64,000 nt of DNA from an uncultured Prevotella sp. (GTDB lineage: Bacteria; Bacteroidota; Bacteroidia; Bacteroidales; Bacteroidaceae), in assembly GCA_900545525.1 (NCBI GenBank), contig UQZX01000014.1:16174-80173 (forward strand), in the 5' to 3' direction. The notes beneath the pieces are model-generated. The model saw only the letters and a list, made by a program, of their open reading frames with translations, was not told where the DNA came from and made no database searches. The translations under genes were made by a program, and so were the position numbers. This document shows positions 55,201 through 63,800 of the stretch, one piece after another. Position 1 is the first letter of the stretch, and each line of letters opens with the position of its first letter.

Positions 55201-55449
55201 AGGTATAGTCAGGCTAAAGTTACCGTCCAGGTCAGTGACAGCGGCAATTTGGGTTCCTTTCACGACAACGGTCACTCCGATCATCGGTTCTCCCGTCTCG
55301 TCAACCACTTGTCCTGTGATTTTGTTCGACTGGTTCACGCTCTGCGCAACGGCTGCGCTGCCGCCAAGTGCCTGGGCGGGGCTGAATGCCCAGCAGGCAA
55401 GCCCGAGGAGGGTAAGCGCCAAAGTCGAAAATCTTGCATTCTTCTTCAT
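52267..55449 (-). CDS. SusC/RagA-family TonB-dependent transporter (module B)
   Basis: This 1060-residue protein starts with the same signal peptide as module A. The regulatory-like domain is ITGQVVDETGEPMIGVTVVV, the junction is LDEVVVIGYGTQKKRDLTG, the plug ends GSAGANGIIIVTTKSGK, and the barrel ends KQMVFGINVTF. It is the first gene of the module and carries the 85-base GC-rich leader. Divergence from module A starts after the signal peptide and grows in the barrel, as expected if the 5' segment is being homogenised between copies. Confidence 0.96.
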   Translation of the reverse strand: MKKNARFSTLALTLLGLACWAFSPAQALGGSAAVAQSVNQSNKITGQVVDETGEPMIGVTVVVKGTQIAAVTDLDGNFSLTIPNSKAELELSYIGYKTATITAVAGKATNVKMQPDNTGLDEVVVIGYGTQKKRDLTGAVSSVKAEDITISPMPNPVEALQGKVAGLDITRSSGQAGASASMKLRGTRSLMAAEDGNDEPLVLVDGLPGSLTTLNANDIESIEVLKDAASTAVYGSAGANGIIIVTTKSGKAGRTKVNLNAYVGINGWSTVPDVYNSTGFFNMRKQAQIAGGTYTGDENVFNPAVYDAYLAGQSINWADALLKTGVTQNYSLSISGGTEKTKAYMSLNFSGEDGQYENDNYKVYSTNLKIDHEINKITTIGVNMQGSFTYKNSAYAKLENALITRPIGSLYDEDGNVNPFPVVDDVNTVSLLLNNKGNYRNNSQNTNIYLNPYIRINPLKGLTFESRLSLSLAFRKNNRFNGIGGYNYYSSDANADGVTTAASVMASVENYNTYNYKWENILTYNFKIADKHDFTVTGVTSWNHNRREYTSAENSSLTDNSYLWHNLGTGSNPKVGSSYVMSKGLGFVGRINYSYEGRYLASVSVRHDGSSRLAEGNRWDTFPAFSLGWRISDEKFMENTKDWLDNLKIRFGWGVTGTASIAEYQTATVLNQSYMILGNQTLLSYNYPQEIVDPRLGWEKSYNTNIGLDASFLNGRIDVTADYYITKTKDIIWTANVPVTNGGFNSGAQYKTTTNICESENRGFELAVTGRPFVAKKEGDFSWTTNLTFTKNSEKLTSFSAEDGTDQYINGDKILKEGEPINSFYGYKLNGTWKLSEAEEAKIFNAEPGDLKINCQGLTRHVGDEGNIYYTGVNANGEEIVYDATNPYDATQARQVLGHQQPDWTMGWKNTFTFKGFDLSIYLYWRYGQMINYSMLGRFSPNVSGNFPTYFDYWTEETGNANHYFPALNSQKTIINYDGYSGLNYVDGSFWKVKNITLGYTLPKKVLKKIGIENIRVYGTITNPFVFAKSDLLKDYDPEMAGSLDYPLTKQMVFGINVTF

Positions 55450-55534
55450 TAGTAAATAGATTTTATTATTAAAAAACTTGTTGTATCGCCGGGGGCCGGG
55501 GGATGGGCGGCGTGTAACTTATCGTGCCCATTAA
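55450..55534 (-). promoter_or_regulatory. Conserved GC-rich SusC leader, second copy
   Basis: Base-for-base identical to 46049-46133, including CGCCGGGGGCCGGGGGATGG. Beyond 55534 the two sequences stop matching, so the boundary of the conserved unit is sharp. Confidence 0.6.
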
Positions 55535-55614
55535 CGGCAAGTTTGTCATTTATCATGATGATTAGTGGCACTTCCTGCATAGACAGGATAAGTCACTTAA
55601 ATATCCGGAAAAGT

Positions 55615-55645
55615 TTTGATGGAATGCTTTATTTGATTATTTTTG
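55615..55645 (+). promoter_or_regulatory. Promoter of ATPase 3
   Basis: TTTG (55615-55618) and TATTTTTG (55638-55645) are separated by 19 bases, a full consensus match. The predicted start of transcription, about 55652, falls inside the palindromes that follow. Confidence 0.75.
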
Positions 55646-55650
55646 CAAAA

Positions 55651-55681
55651 GGTATTTTAAAATACCGTATTTAAAAATACT
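55651..55681 (+). promoter_or_regulatory. Two adjacent palindromes at the ATPase 3 transcription start, candidate operator
   Basis: GGTATTTTAAAATACC (55651-55666) is a perfect palindrome, and GTATTTAAAAATAC (55668-55681) is nearly so. The two GTATTT...AATAC sites lie 16 bp apart directly after the -7 element, a layout expected for a repressor. Confidence 0.65.
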
Positions 55682-55693
55682 AAAAATCGCAAT

Positions 55694-57010
55694 ATGAAGT
55701 TTTATGACAGGACAACCGAGTTGGAAACATTAAGGGAAAGTCTGATGCTTAGCCGTAACGAATCGCAAATGACGGTTGTTATGGGAAGAAGGCGCATAGG
55801 CAAGACAGAACTGGCAAAGAGGATTGGCGACGATACGAGCTTGTATTTTTTCGTTGCACGTAAGGCGGAGAAATTGCTTTGCCAAGATTTCTCACGTGAA
55901 ATAGAAAACAAACTTGGTGTCCCTGTAGGATCGATATATTCATTCGCTGATTTATTCAGATACCTGCTGAGGATATCCGAACAGCGTCCGTTCACCCTCG
56001 TCATAGACGAGTTTCAAGAGTTCATGAGGATTAATCCGTCTGTTTTCAGCGAAGTGCAGAGAGAATGGGATTTATCCAAAGGCAAGGGACATCTCAATCT
56101 TGTTATCAGCGGCTCCGCCTTCTCTCTTATGAAAAAGATTTTTGAAGACAGCCGTGAACCTTTGTTCGGACGTGCAAACAGGCATCTTATGATAAGACCT
56201 TTCGGTACAAGTACATTAAAACAAATTCTTCAAGACTACAATCCGGGATATTCAAATGAAGACCTGCTGGCATTGTTCTCAATAACGGGAGGTGTCGCGT
56301 GGTATGTCTCTTTGCTTATGGACAACATGAAAAACACTAAAAAGAAGATGCTCTCATTCATTACGTCTTATAACTCTCCATTTATAAATGAGGGGAAAAA
56401 CGTGCTGATAGAAGAATTTGGAACAGATTACACGGTGCACTTTTCCATTCTTACATGTATTGCCGGTGGTATGAAGACACGGGGAGAAATAGAGAATATC
56501 CTGAATATGGGAAATATCGGTAGCTATCTTGTACGTCTTGAGAGATACTATGGGCTTATTGAGAAGCATCTTCCGATATTTGCGAAAGAAAATTCAAAGA
56601 AAACGCGATATGCGTTGAGTGATAATTTTCTAACCCTGTGGTTCAGGTTTATTTATAAATACCAGTCGTTTATAGAGAATGATGCCCTTGAACAGCTTGC
56701 ACGCATTATAGAAAGATATTATGAAAGCTTTGCTGGATTTATGCTTGAAAGATATTTTGAACGTAAATTGCGTGAGACAAAGCGTTTCACACGGATAGGA
56801 GGCTTTTGGGATCGCAAAGGCGAAAACGAGATTGATTTGATTGCCGTAAACGAGATTGACCGGTATGCAGAGATATATGAAGTTAAAATGCAGAAAAAGA
56901 AATATGACAAGGGGCTGCTTGAAAAAAAGGTAAAGGTGCTTTTACAAAACTGCGACGAGTTAAATGGTATGGATATTCGTTTAGGCTGCCTGTCTGTCGA
57001 TGATATGTAA
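55694..57010 (+). CDS. DUF234-type ATPase (ATPase 3)
   Basis: The 438-residue product starts MKFYDRTTELETLRESLMLS. It has Walker A GRRRIGKTE (31-39) and Walker B FTLVIDEF (Asp105, Glu106). The middle part (about 250-330) looks like a winged helix (TRGEIENILNMGNIGSYLVR). The C-terminus is a DUF234-like region with a PD-(D/E)XK pattern: FMLERYFERKL, ENEIDLIAV and EIYEVKM. The family is common in archaea and Bacteroidota, and its role is unknown; a nuclease-like function is suggested only by these residues. It is a single gene between modules B and C, and its promoter region carries two operator-like palindromes. Confidence 0.87.
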   Translation: MKFYDRTTELETLRESLMLSRNESQMTVVMGRRRIGKTELAKRIGDDTSLYFFVARKAEKLLCQDFSREIENKLGVPVGSIYSFADLFRYLLRISEQRPFTLVIDEFQEFMRINPSVFSEVQREWDLSKGKGHLNLVISGSAFSLMKKIFEDSREPLFGRANRHLMIRPFGTSTLKQILQDYNPGYSNEDLLALFSITGGVAWYVSLLMDNMKNTKKKMLSFITSYNSPFINEGKNVLIEEFGTDYTVHFSILTCIAGGMKTRGEIENILNMGNIGSYLVRLERYYGLIEKHLPIFAKENSKKTRYALSDNFLTLWFRFIYKYQSFIENDALEQLARIIERYYESFAGFMLERYFERKLRETKRFTRIGGFWDRKGENEIDLIAVNEIDRYAEIYEVKMQKKKYDKGLLEKKVKVLLQNCDELNGMDIRLGCLSVDDM

Positions 57011-57057
57011 TCTGAACTAAAATCAGGATTTTCTGTTTTACTTTCAGGTAATAAAAA

Positions 57058-57092
57058 ATCGGATGCACTTCAATACAAAGTGCATCCGATAA
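57058..57092 (-). terminator. Terminator after the module C secreted protein
   Basis: ATCGGATGCACTT pairs with AAGTGCATCCGAT around a short loop. The hairpin and the following AAATGTTATCAG match the terminator at 49077, so the 3' region of modules B and C is shared. Confidence 0.85.
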
Positions 57093-57120
57093 ATGTTATC
57101 AGGAATATACTGGTTCCTTA

Positions 57121-58710
57121 TTATCTCATGATATGCTTCTTACCGTCCTTTATATAAATCTGTCCTTTTACAGGTGCTGCTATACGCTGACCTGCAAGAT
57201 TGTACATTGCGCCGTTCTTAACAACATTCTCTGATGTTATTGTAGAAATGGCAGTAGCATCACCATTTGAAAGCTCGACATATACGTTTGCGTATGTGAG
57301 ATTCTTCTGCCATTTGCCCCAGTAATAAACTTTCACACTATATTTACCTGTGAGGTTTTTAAGTGCAGGAAGGGGATCTGTTGCTGCAACGTCATAATTT
57401 GTAGCGAGGTTCCAGCCTTTAAGAAGTTCCTGCGACCATTCCGGTTCTGTTACTTCAGTCATCGTTACGTGGATACCGTTGGTATATGCCGTCTTGTTAT
57501 AGTTGTTAACCTTGATGCCCTTGTCCTGTGTCTTGTAAACCACGTTACCAGCCTCGTCAGTAATCTCAATCTGCCACATATAGGCGTTGCCGGCAAGAAG
57601 ATACGCATCAAGTGCATCAATATTTACAGACTTTCCTGCTGGAATTTCCATTGTAAATCCGAAATACTCCTCTGCCTGACGTGCACTCTGCTCCGCAACT
57701 TTAGGATATATCACACAGTCGGCAGCATAGGCAGCAGAAGCAGTCTTGTTCGCAGCAGCACCCTCTGTGATGCTATATCCAATATAGAGGTCTGATGCCG
57801 ACGGGTCATCCTGTCCTGCTTCGTCGCGATAAGTTGTTCCTGTTCCGCGGATAGGAGTTACCTTGACACCACAAGCCTCTGCCACAGAGCAGTCGCCCAC
57901 TTCAAGAGTTGTAAGATCCAAAGGACGATAGATACCTGCATTGCCAGGAGCAGATGTGTCACCGCCTTCTGATGTAGCATATATATATACATTTGCATAG
58001 GTAAGGTTCTTCTGCCACTTACCCCAGTAATATACCTTTACGTTGTATTTACCAGTGAGTTTTGTAAGTGCGGGAAGAGGCTCTGATGCAGCAACATCAT
58101 AATTTGTAGCGAGGTTCCAGCCTTTAAGAAGCTCCTGCGACCATTCCGGTTCTGTTACTTCTGTCGTCGTTACATGGATACCGTTGGTATATGCCGTCTT
58201 GTTATAGTTGTTAACCTTGATACCCTTGTCCTGTGTCTTGTAAACCACGTTACCAGCCTCGTCAGTAATCTCAACCTGCCACATATAGGCATTGCCGGCA
58301 AGAAGATAGACATCAAGTGCTTCAATGTTTATAGGTTTGTCCGCCGGAATATCCATTGTAAATCCGAAATATTCCTCAGCCTGACGTGCACTCTGTTCCG
58401 CAACTTTAGGATATATCACACAGTCGGCAGCATAGGCAGCAGAAGCAGCCTTGTTCGCAGCAGCACCCTCTGTGATGCTATATCCAATATAGAGGTCTGA
58501 TGCCGACGGGTCATCCTGTCCTACTTCGTCACGATAAGTTGTTCCCGTTCCGCGGATAGGAGTTACTTTAACACCATAAGCCTCAGCCACAGAGCAGTCG
58601 CCCACTTCAAGGGTTGTAAGATCCAAAGAACGATATATACCTATCGGACTTTGTGCTAATGCACCAATACTCATAAGAGCTGCTGCACAAAAAGTAAAAA
58701 TCTTTTTCAT
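57121..58710 (-). CDS. Secreted protein of two near-identical repeats with sorting-type tail (module C)
   Basis: The 529-residue protein has a signal peptide (MKKIFTFCAAALMSIGALAQ). Two domains of about 230 residues follow (about 24-250 and 259-485), 235 codons apart, both containing DLTTLEVGDCSVAEA, GQDDPSASDLYIGYSI and VYYWGKWQKNLTYANVY. The DNA copies differ at few positions. The tail is MYNLAGQRI...GQIYIKDGKKHIMR. The domain is not related by eye to the repeats in module A's protein, but the two-copy design and operon position are the same. A surface glycan-binding role is inferred from position alone. Confidence 0.8.
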   Translation of the reverse strand: MKKIFTFCAAALMSIGALAQSPIGIYRSLDLTTLEVGDCSVAEAYGVKVTPIRGTGTTYRDEVGQDDPSASDLYIGYSITEGAAANKAASAAYAADCVIYPKVAEQSARQAEEYFGFTMDIPADKPINIEALDVYLLAGNAYMWQVEITDEAGNVVYKTQDKGIKVNNYNKTAYTNGIHVTTTEVTEPEWSQELLKGWNLATNYDVAASEPLPALTKLTGKYNVKVYYWGKWQKNLTYANVYIYATSEGGDTSAPGNAGIYRPLDLTTLEVGDCSVAEACGVKVTPIRGTGTTYRDEAGQDDPSASDLYIGYSITEGAAANKTASAAYAADCVIYPKVAEQSARQAEEYFGFTMEIPAGKSVNIDALDAYLLAGNAYMWQIEITDEAGNVVYKTQDKGIKVNNYNKTAYTNGIHVTMTEVTEPEWSQELLKGWNLATNYDVAATDPLPALKNLTGKYSVKVYYWGKWQKNLTYANVYVELSNGDATAISTITSENVVKNGAMYNLAGQRIAAPVKGQIYIKDGKKHIMR

Positions 58711-58806
58711 TGATTTAGTTTTATTAGTTAATATATTTAGGTATTAATTTATTAATGATGTTATTTAATTGTAGAGCATATCAAATATTTTTCTCCATTA
58801 AGTGTA

Positions 58807-58830
58807 AGGACTTTTCCAAATGAAAGTCCT
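58807..58830. repeat. Short hairpin between SusD and the module C secreted gene
   Basis: AGGACTTT (58807-58814) pairs with AAAGTCCT (58823-58830) around an 8-base loop. The rest of the 58711-58990 gap contains GGGAATGTCCCTAC, a short sequence also seen at two other intergenic sites. No gene is visible. Confidence 0.6.
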
Positions 58831-58990
58831 GTAGTAGTTAAGGATTTCACTCCCGTCAACAGACAGACATTTATAAGGGAATGTCCCTACACTCATGGAT
58901 ACTTACGTTTTTTTGATATATAATCACTAACAAGTGAAGTCGCGTATTTCAATACACCCCGTCAACATGTGTTCCCGAAGAATTATATTG

Positions 58991-60883
58991 TTATTTCTTC
59001 TCCGAACGCACATACGGGTTATATCCCGGGTTCTGTCCGAATTCCTCTGCATTCTGCAGCTTGTCGAGGAATGTATTCGGTATCGGGCGCAGTGCGTGAT
59101 ACTCCTGCAGACAGTCGTCTCCAATCATACTCGGATTGCGTCCTACTATCGTAGAGGCGAACTTGCCTTGCGGGCTGTATATACGCTTCATGTCGAACCA
59201 GCGCAACCACTCGCCGCAAAGCTCGCGTGCACGCTCAGCCATAATCCATTCTATCGTCATGTCACCTGCTGATACCTGTGCCTCGCTCAAGTTATGTCCG
59301 GGCTTAACGACACGTGCGTTACGTATCTCGTTATTAATAATCTTTGCAGCTTCTCCCGTCTGTCCGAGGGCGATATAACACTCTGCCGCGATAAGAGGCA
59401 TCTCTGCATAGCGCATTACGGGAACATCGGCATATCCCATTTGACCGTTTGCGGCAGCAAGCAGGAAAGTACCGTTAGGATCGCGGTCCCATATACGATA
59501 TTTCATGAAGCGCGGGAAAGAAGCAGCAATATACTGTGTAGATTTCGTGGGGTCAGCATTGAAGTTACGCACAGGCGCACCTCCGTAAGAGTTAACGTTC
59601 TCTGTTGCATATACATCATTAATACCTACAACAATATATTTTGCATCTTTCTTGTCCTGATCACTAACCTTCTCTTTGGTAAATTTAAGAGCAGTCTCAC
59701 CAACCTTTATCTTCTTCGGATTTCCATTTTTATCTTTATAAAAATCCGTATATAAATACTTGTTGGCATCAGTTTCTTTCAAAGTATAGTCTTTGCTTGC
59801 ATTTTCGGGGAATTCTTCCTGGAACAGTACATCATAACGCGCATCCCAGTCCTCCCACAAGTTCAGGAAGTAATATGTAGGCATGAGCAATGTCCCCTCT
59901 GAAGGATATTCCCATTGTGTAGCAGTGTTTCTGATACCTGCATTTCCCACAAGTTTCGGAGAGAAGTAGCGGTACAGGCGGTTGGGCTTGGAGTCGGCAT
60001 TCAGCGAAGAGTTTGAAGAGAATGTCGTTACCCACAGGAACTCCGTGTTGTTCTTGTTGTTGCGTGCCTGCCATATCTCGTCGTATGTATCATACAGCTG
60101 TATGCCGTATGTCGCCTTGTTATTGACAACATCGAGAGCTGCGGCAAGGGCTTCCTCATAGAACTTCCTTTGCTCTGCGCTTCCTGCCTCTTCGTACTGT
60201 GCACGGGTAAGAAGCACACGCGCCAGAAGAGCCTTTGCAGCCTTCTTTGTAGAACGTCCCACGTTGCCCTTATAAGGATTTACGGGCAATATCCCTGCCG
60301 CTCTCTTGGCATCGGGAATGATGACATCGTCATAGATCACCTTGCGGTCGGTGCGCACTGCCGTAAACTTTGCAGACGATGTCTCGTCAAGACGCAGTTC
60401 TATGTCGCCAAAGAACTCCACGAGCCACCAGTAGCAATAGGAGCGCATGAAACGGGCTTCTCCCTCAAAGTCCTCCTTTGTTGCCTTAGGAAGATCCACC
60501 ACACCGTCAAGACGGTTTATAATGGCGTTGGCATCATTGATGTTGTCATATACACGGTTCCATACATTGGCAATCTGCCCGCGGTCTCCCTGCAGGTCGA
60601 CACAGCGTGTCAGCTGCTTGCCGTATTCGTAGTTGGAACCTATGTTCTGCCATATATCGGCACTACCCTCCATGTAAAGGCAGGGGTCCTCGCGTCCGTA
60701 GTATTTCCAGCGGAAATTGTAATACATCTGATTAACCAGGTATTCCATTCCTTCTGGGGTGGCAAAGACTTCGTCCGCACCCTCGCCCGACGGGTTGTAC
60801 TCGTCAAGGTTGCATGAAGAGAATGTAAAGGCTGTTGTTCCGAAGAGCAGCGCGCCGATGATATATTTATTTATCTTTTTCAT
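58991..60883 (-). CDS. SusD/RagB-family surface glycan-binding lipoprotein (module C)
   Basis: The 630-residue product starts MKKINKYIIGALLFGTTAFT, with the lipobox cysteine near residue 24 (FSSCNLDEYNPSG). SusD features include FEGEARFMRSYCYWWLVEFF and the end RARELCGEWLRWFDMKRI, then IPNTFLDKLQNAEEFGQNPG. I chose the ATG at 60883 because the longer start overlaps the SusC stop and would spoil the signal peptide. It begins 13 bases after the SusC stop and is that transporter's partner. Confidence 0.94.
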   Translation of the reverse strand: MKKINKYIIGALLFGTTAFTFSSCNLDEYNPSGEGADEVFATPEGMEYLVNQMYYNFRWKYYGREDPCLYMEGSADIWQNIGSNYEYGKQLTRCVDLQGDRGQIANVWNRVYDNINDANAIINRLDGVVDLPKATKEDFEGEARFMRSYCYWWLVEFFGDIELRLDETSSAKFTAVRTDRKVIYDDVIIPDAKRAAGILPVNPYKGNVGRSTKKAAKALLARVLLTRAQYEEAGSAEQRKFYEEALAAALDVVNNKATYGIQLYDTYDEIWQARNNKNNTEFLWVTTFSSNSSLNADSKPNRLYRYFSPKLVGNAGIRNTATQWEYPSEGTLLMPTYYFLNLWEDWDARYDVLFQEEFPENASKDYTLKETDANKYLYTDFYKDKNGNPKKIKVGETALKFTKEKVSDQDKKDAKYIVVGINDVYATENVNSYGGAPVRNFNADPTKSTQYIAASFPRFMKYRIWDRDPNGTFLLAAANGQMGYADVPVMRYAEMPLIAAECYIALGQTGEAAKIINNEIRNARVVKPGHNLSEAQVSAGDMTIEWIMAERARELCGEWLRWFDMKRIYSPQGKFASTIVGRNPSMIGDDCLQEYHALRPIPNTFLDKLQNAEEFGQNPGYNPYVRSEKK

Positions 60884-60896
60884 GTTGTTTCGGTAA

Positions 60897-63800
60897 TTAG
60901 AAATTAATATTAAGACCAACTGTCACACTGCGCTGGTTTCCTTCCGGATCATAATCCTTCTGCCAGTCGTTCTTAACCCAATACAGAGGGTCGTTAACGG
61001 TTGCATATACACGCAGGTTGTTTATGCCGAGAGTCTTGAGAACAGTCTTCGGCAGAGTATATCCGAGAGTGATACGCTTCAGCTTGATGAAAGAGTTGTC
61101 GCAGTAGGCAAGGCTCTGATAGCCTACATAGTCGTACAGCTTGCGTCCTTTATACAGGGCAGGCAGGGAGCCTCCCTCGTTTGTTCCAGCTGCCCAATAG
61201 TCGAAGTTTGTCGTCGAGCCGCCGTTAGAGGGGTCATAGTTGGCAATCTTGCTCTCTCCCCAATGTCCCCAACGCGCGTACATATATATATTAAGGTCCC
61301 AGTTCTTGTAGCGCAGGTCGTTGTTGAAGCCTGCAAACCAGTCGGGCGATGTAGAACCGATGAAGCCTATGTCGTCGTTTTGGTCGATAACGTTGTCACC
61401 GTTAAGATCGGCAACCTTTATTTCACCAGGCTTGAACGGCTTGGTCTTGTCCTTGTCCTTGAAGTATTTTGCAGCCTCTTCAGCCTCTGCCGTTGTCCAT
61501 ATGCCCTGATATGTAAAGGTGTTGAACGACTTGATAGGATGTCCCAGCATAAGTGTCTGCTTCTCTTTCTCCGTACCGATAGTGATGTTTGTTCCGTCTA
61601 CAAGTTCCGTTATCTTTTCCTTGTTAGCTGAGAACGTAAGAGTTGAAGACCATGTAAAGTCTTTCTTCACGATGTTGCGGCTGTTGATTGTGAATTCGAA
61701 ACCGGTGTTCTTTGTAGAGCCTATGTTGGTATATGTGGCATACTTACCGTCCATACCTGCCGATGTGGGCAGAGAGCGGAGCAGGATAAGGTCTGTCGTC
61801 TTTGTGTTATACCAGTCGAATGTCACGTTGATGCGGCTGTTGAGGAACACGGCATCAAAGCCAAGGTCTATGGTCTTCGATTTTTCCCATTTCGTATCAG
61901 TGTTAGCCAGCACGTAGTATCCGCTGCCGTTGTTGTCCACTACACCGAGGATATAGCGGTTTGCTGCGTCATCCTGGAAACCGTAGCTCCAGTTTGCGAA
62001 TGTAATGCCCGACTTTGTTCCATATATACCGATACCGGCATTACCCGTCACACCGTATGTGGCGCGCAGTTTCAAGTCGTCAAGCCAAGACTTTGTGCCC
62101 TGCATGAAAGCCTCGTCGGATACACGCCATGCGATTGCTGCCGACGGGAACCAGTCGTACTTATGTCCTTTCGCAAGCTTTGACGAACCGTCGCGGCGCA
62201 GCGATGCCGTGAAGAGATAGCGGCTCTTCCAGTCGTATGAGATACGTCCGGCGTATGAGAAGTTCTGTGCCTGCTGATACATGCTTGAGTGGGTTGAGCT
62301 TCCCGACTCGCCATCGTTGCTGCCGATGTTCCACCACAGGTTGCTTGCAAGTGTCTGTCCCATTGATGTGGCAGACAGCTGGTCCTTCAGCGTCTTGTTC
62401 CAAGAGGTGAGCAGTGTTACGCCGAGGTGATGATCCTCCGGAAGCTGCGTAACGTTATAAGTAAGGATGTTGTTCCATTCCACGTATGTTCCGGTTCCCT
62501 TTGTCATCTCCGCCTTGTTCTTCTGTCCGGTCTTGTCAAGGTTTGCAGCAGACTTGGCGTCTGTATATGAACCTTTGGACGAGTTTGTAAGGTGGGTGTT
62601 GAGCTGTGAGCGGAATGTAAGTCCTTCTATGGGGTGTACGTCTACATATACATTTGCCACAACGTTTGTAGAATACGACTTCGACTTGTACAGCCGGTCA
62701 CCCTTGGCATCGATAAGCGGGTTTACATAGTCATCGGCTGCGAGCGGACGCTCCACCATTGTCTCACCTATAAGATATTCGCCGAGTTCAGCGTCATAAT
62801 ATCCGTATGGCGAACCAAGTTCCAGCCCTGTTGTCGTTGCCTTCTCGTATGGAGAAGAGTCGGAGCGTGTATGCGACAGCTGGAAGTTTACTCCTGCGCT
62901 GACCCACTTGTGGAACTTGTGGTCTATATTGGCACGCATTGTATACCTGTCCGTACCGTTGCTCTTCTTCCACTTGCTGCCGTCGTTGGCATATCCGAGG
63001 GAGAAGCGTGCAGAGGTCTTTTCTGTTCCTCCGGAGAGGGTTACCGTATGCTTGGTACTCCATGTGGTGCTCTTCTGCAGAAGATCCTCATAGTTTGTCC
63101 ATGCACCTGCGCGATATGCGGCATATCCCTCGACACCGGGGAATAGTGCCTCGTCGTCGTTCTCACTGCTCCACAGTCCTGCGTTCTGCGCTGCCAATTT
63201 ACGGGTGTTATAATAGTCGGCAGGCGAACGGTAGTCTGCACGGTCTGGACGGAATGCTCCTGTCACATAACCGTCGTAAGATACCAGCATCTTGCCTACT
63301 TCAGGTTTCTTGGTCGTGATGATGATTACGCCGTTGGCACCCTGCGAACCGTATATAGCCGTTGACGATGCGTCCTTAAGCACGTCCACCGACTCGATAT
63401 CGTTGGGGTTGAGGTCGCCCATTGAACCGCCCTGTACACCGTCGATGATTACGAGCGGGTCGTTGCTTCCGTTGATAGAACGGTTACCGCGGATACGAAG
63501 CTCACCGTTGTTGACATCAAGACCTGAGATGCGTCCCTGAAGAGCATTTGCCACGCTTGTGGTAGGAGCCTGGATAATGGCATCGGACTTGATTGATGCC
63601 ACAGAACCTGTCACGTCGCGCTTTTTCACTGTACCGAAACCGATTACCACTACCTCGTCAAGGTCGTTGGCATCGGGCTGCATGGAAACCTTTACGGGTT
63701 TGCCGGCTGTTGCTTCAACCGTTGTTGCCTTGTATCCGATATAAGTCAGTTCGATTGTCGCCTTGCCGTTTGGTACGTTAAGATTGAAGTTACCGTCCAG

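Noticed and set aside
46359..57010. ATPases as toxin-antitoxin or phage-defence systems
   Set aside because: No partner gene is adjacent to any of them, and neither DUF4143-type nor DUF234-type proteins are known to me as defence effectors; only the nuclease-like residues hint at it.
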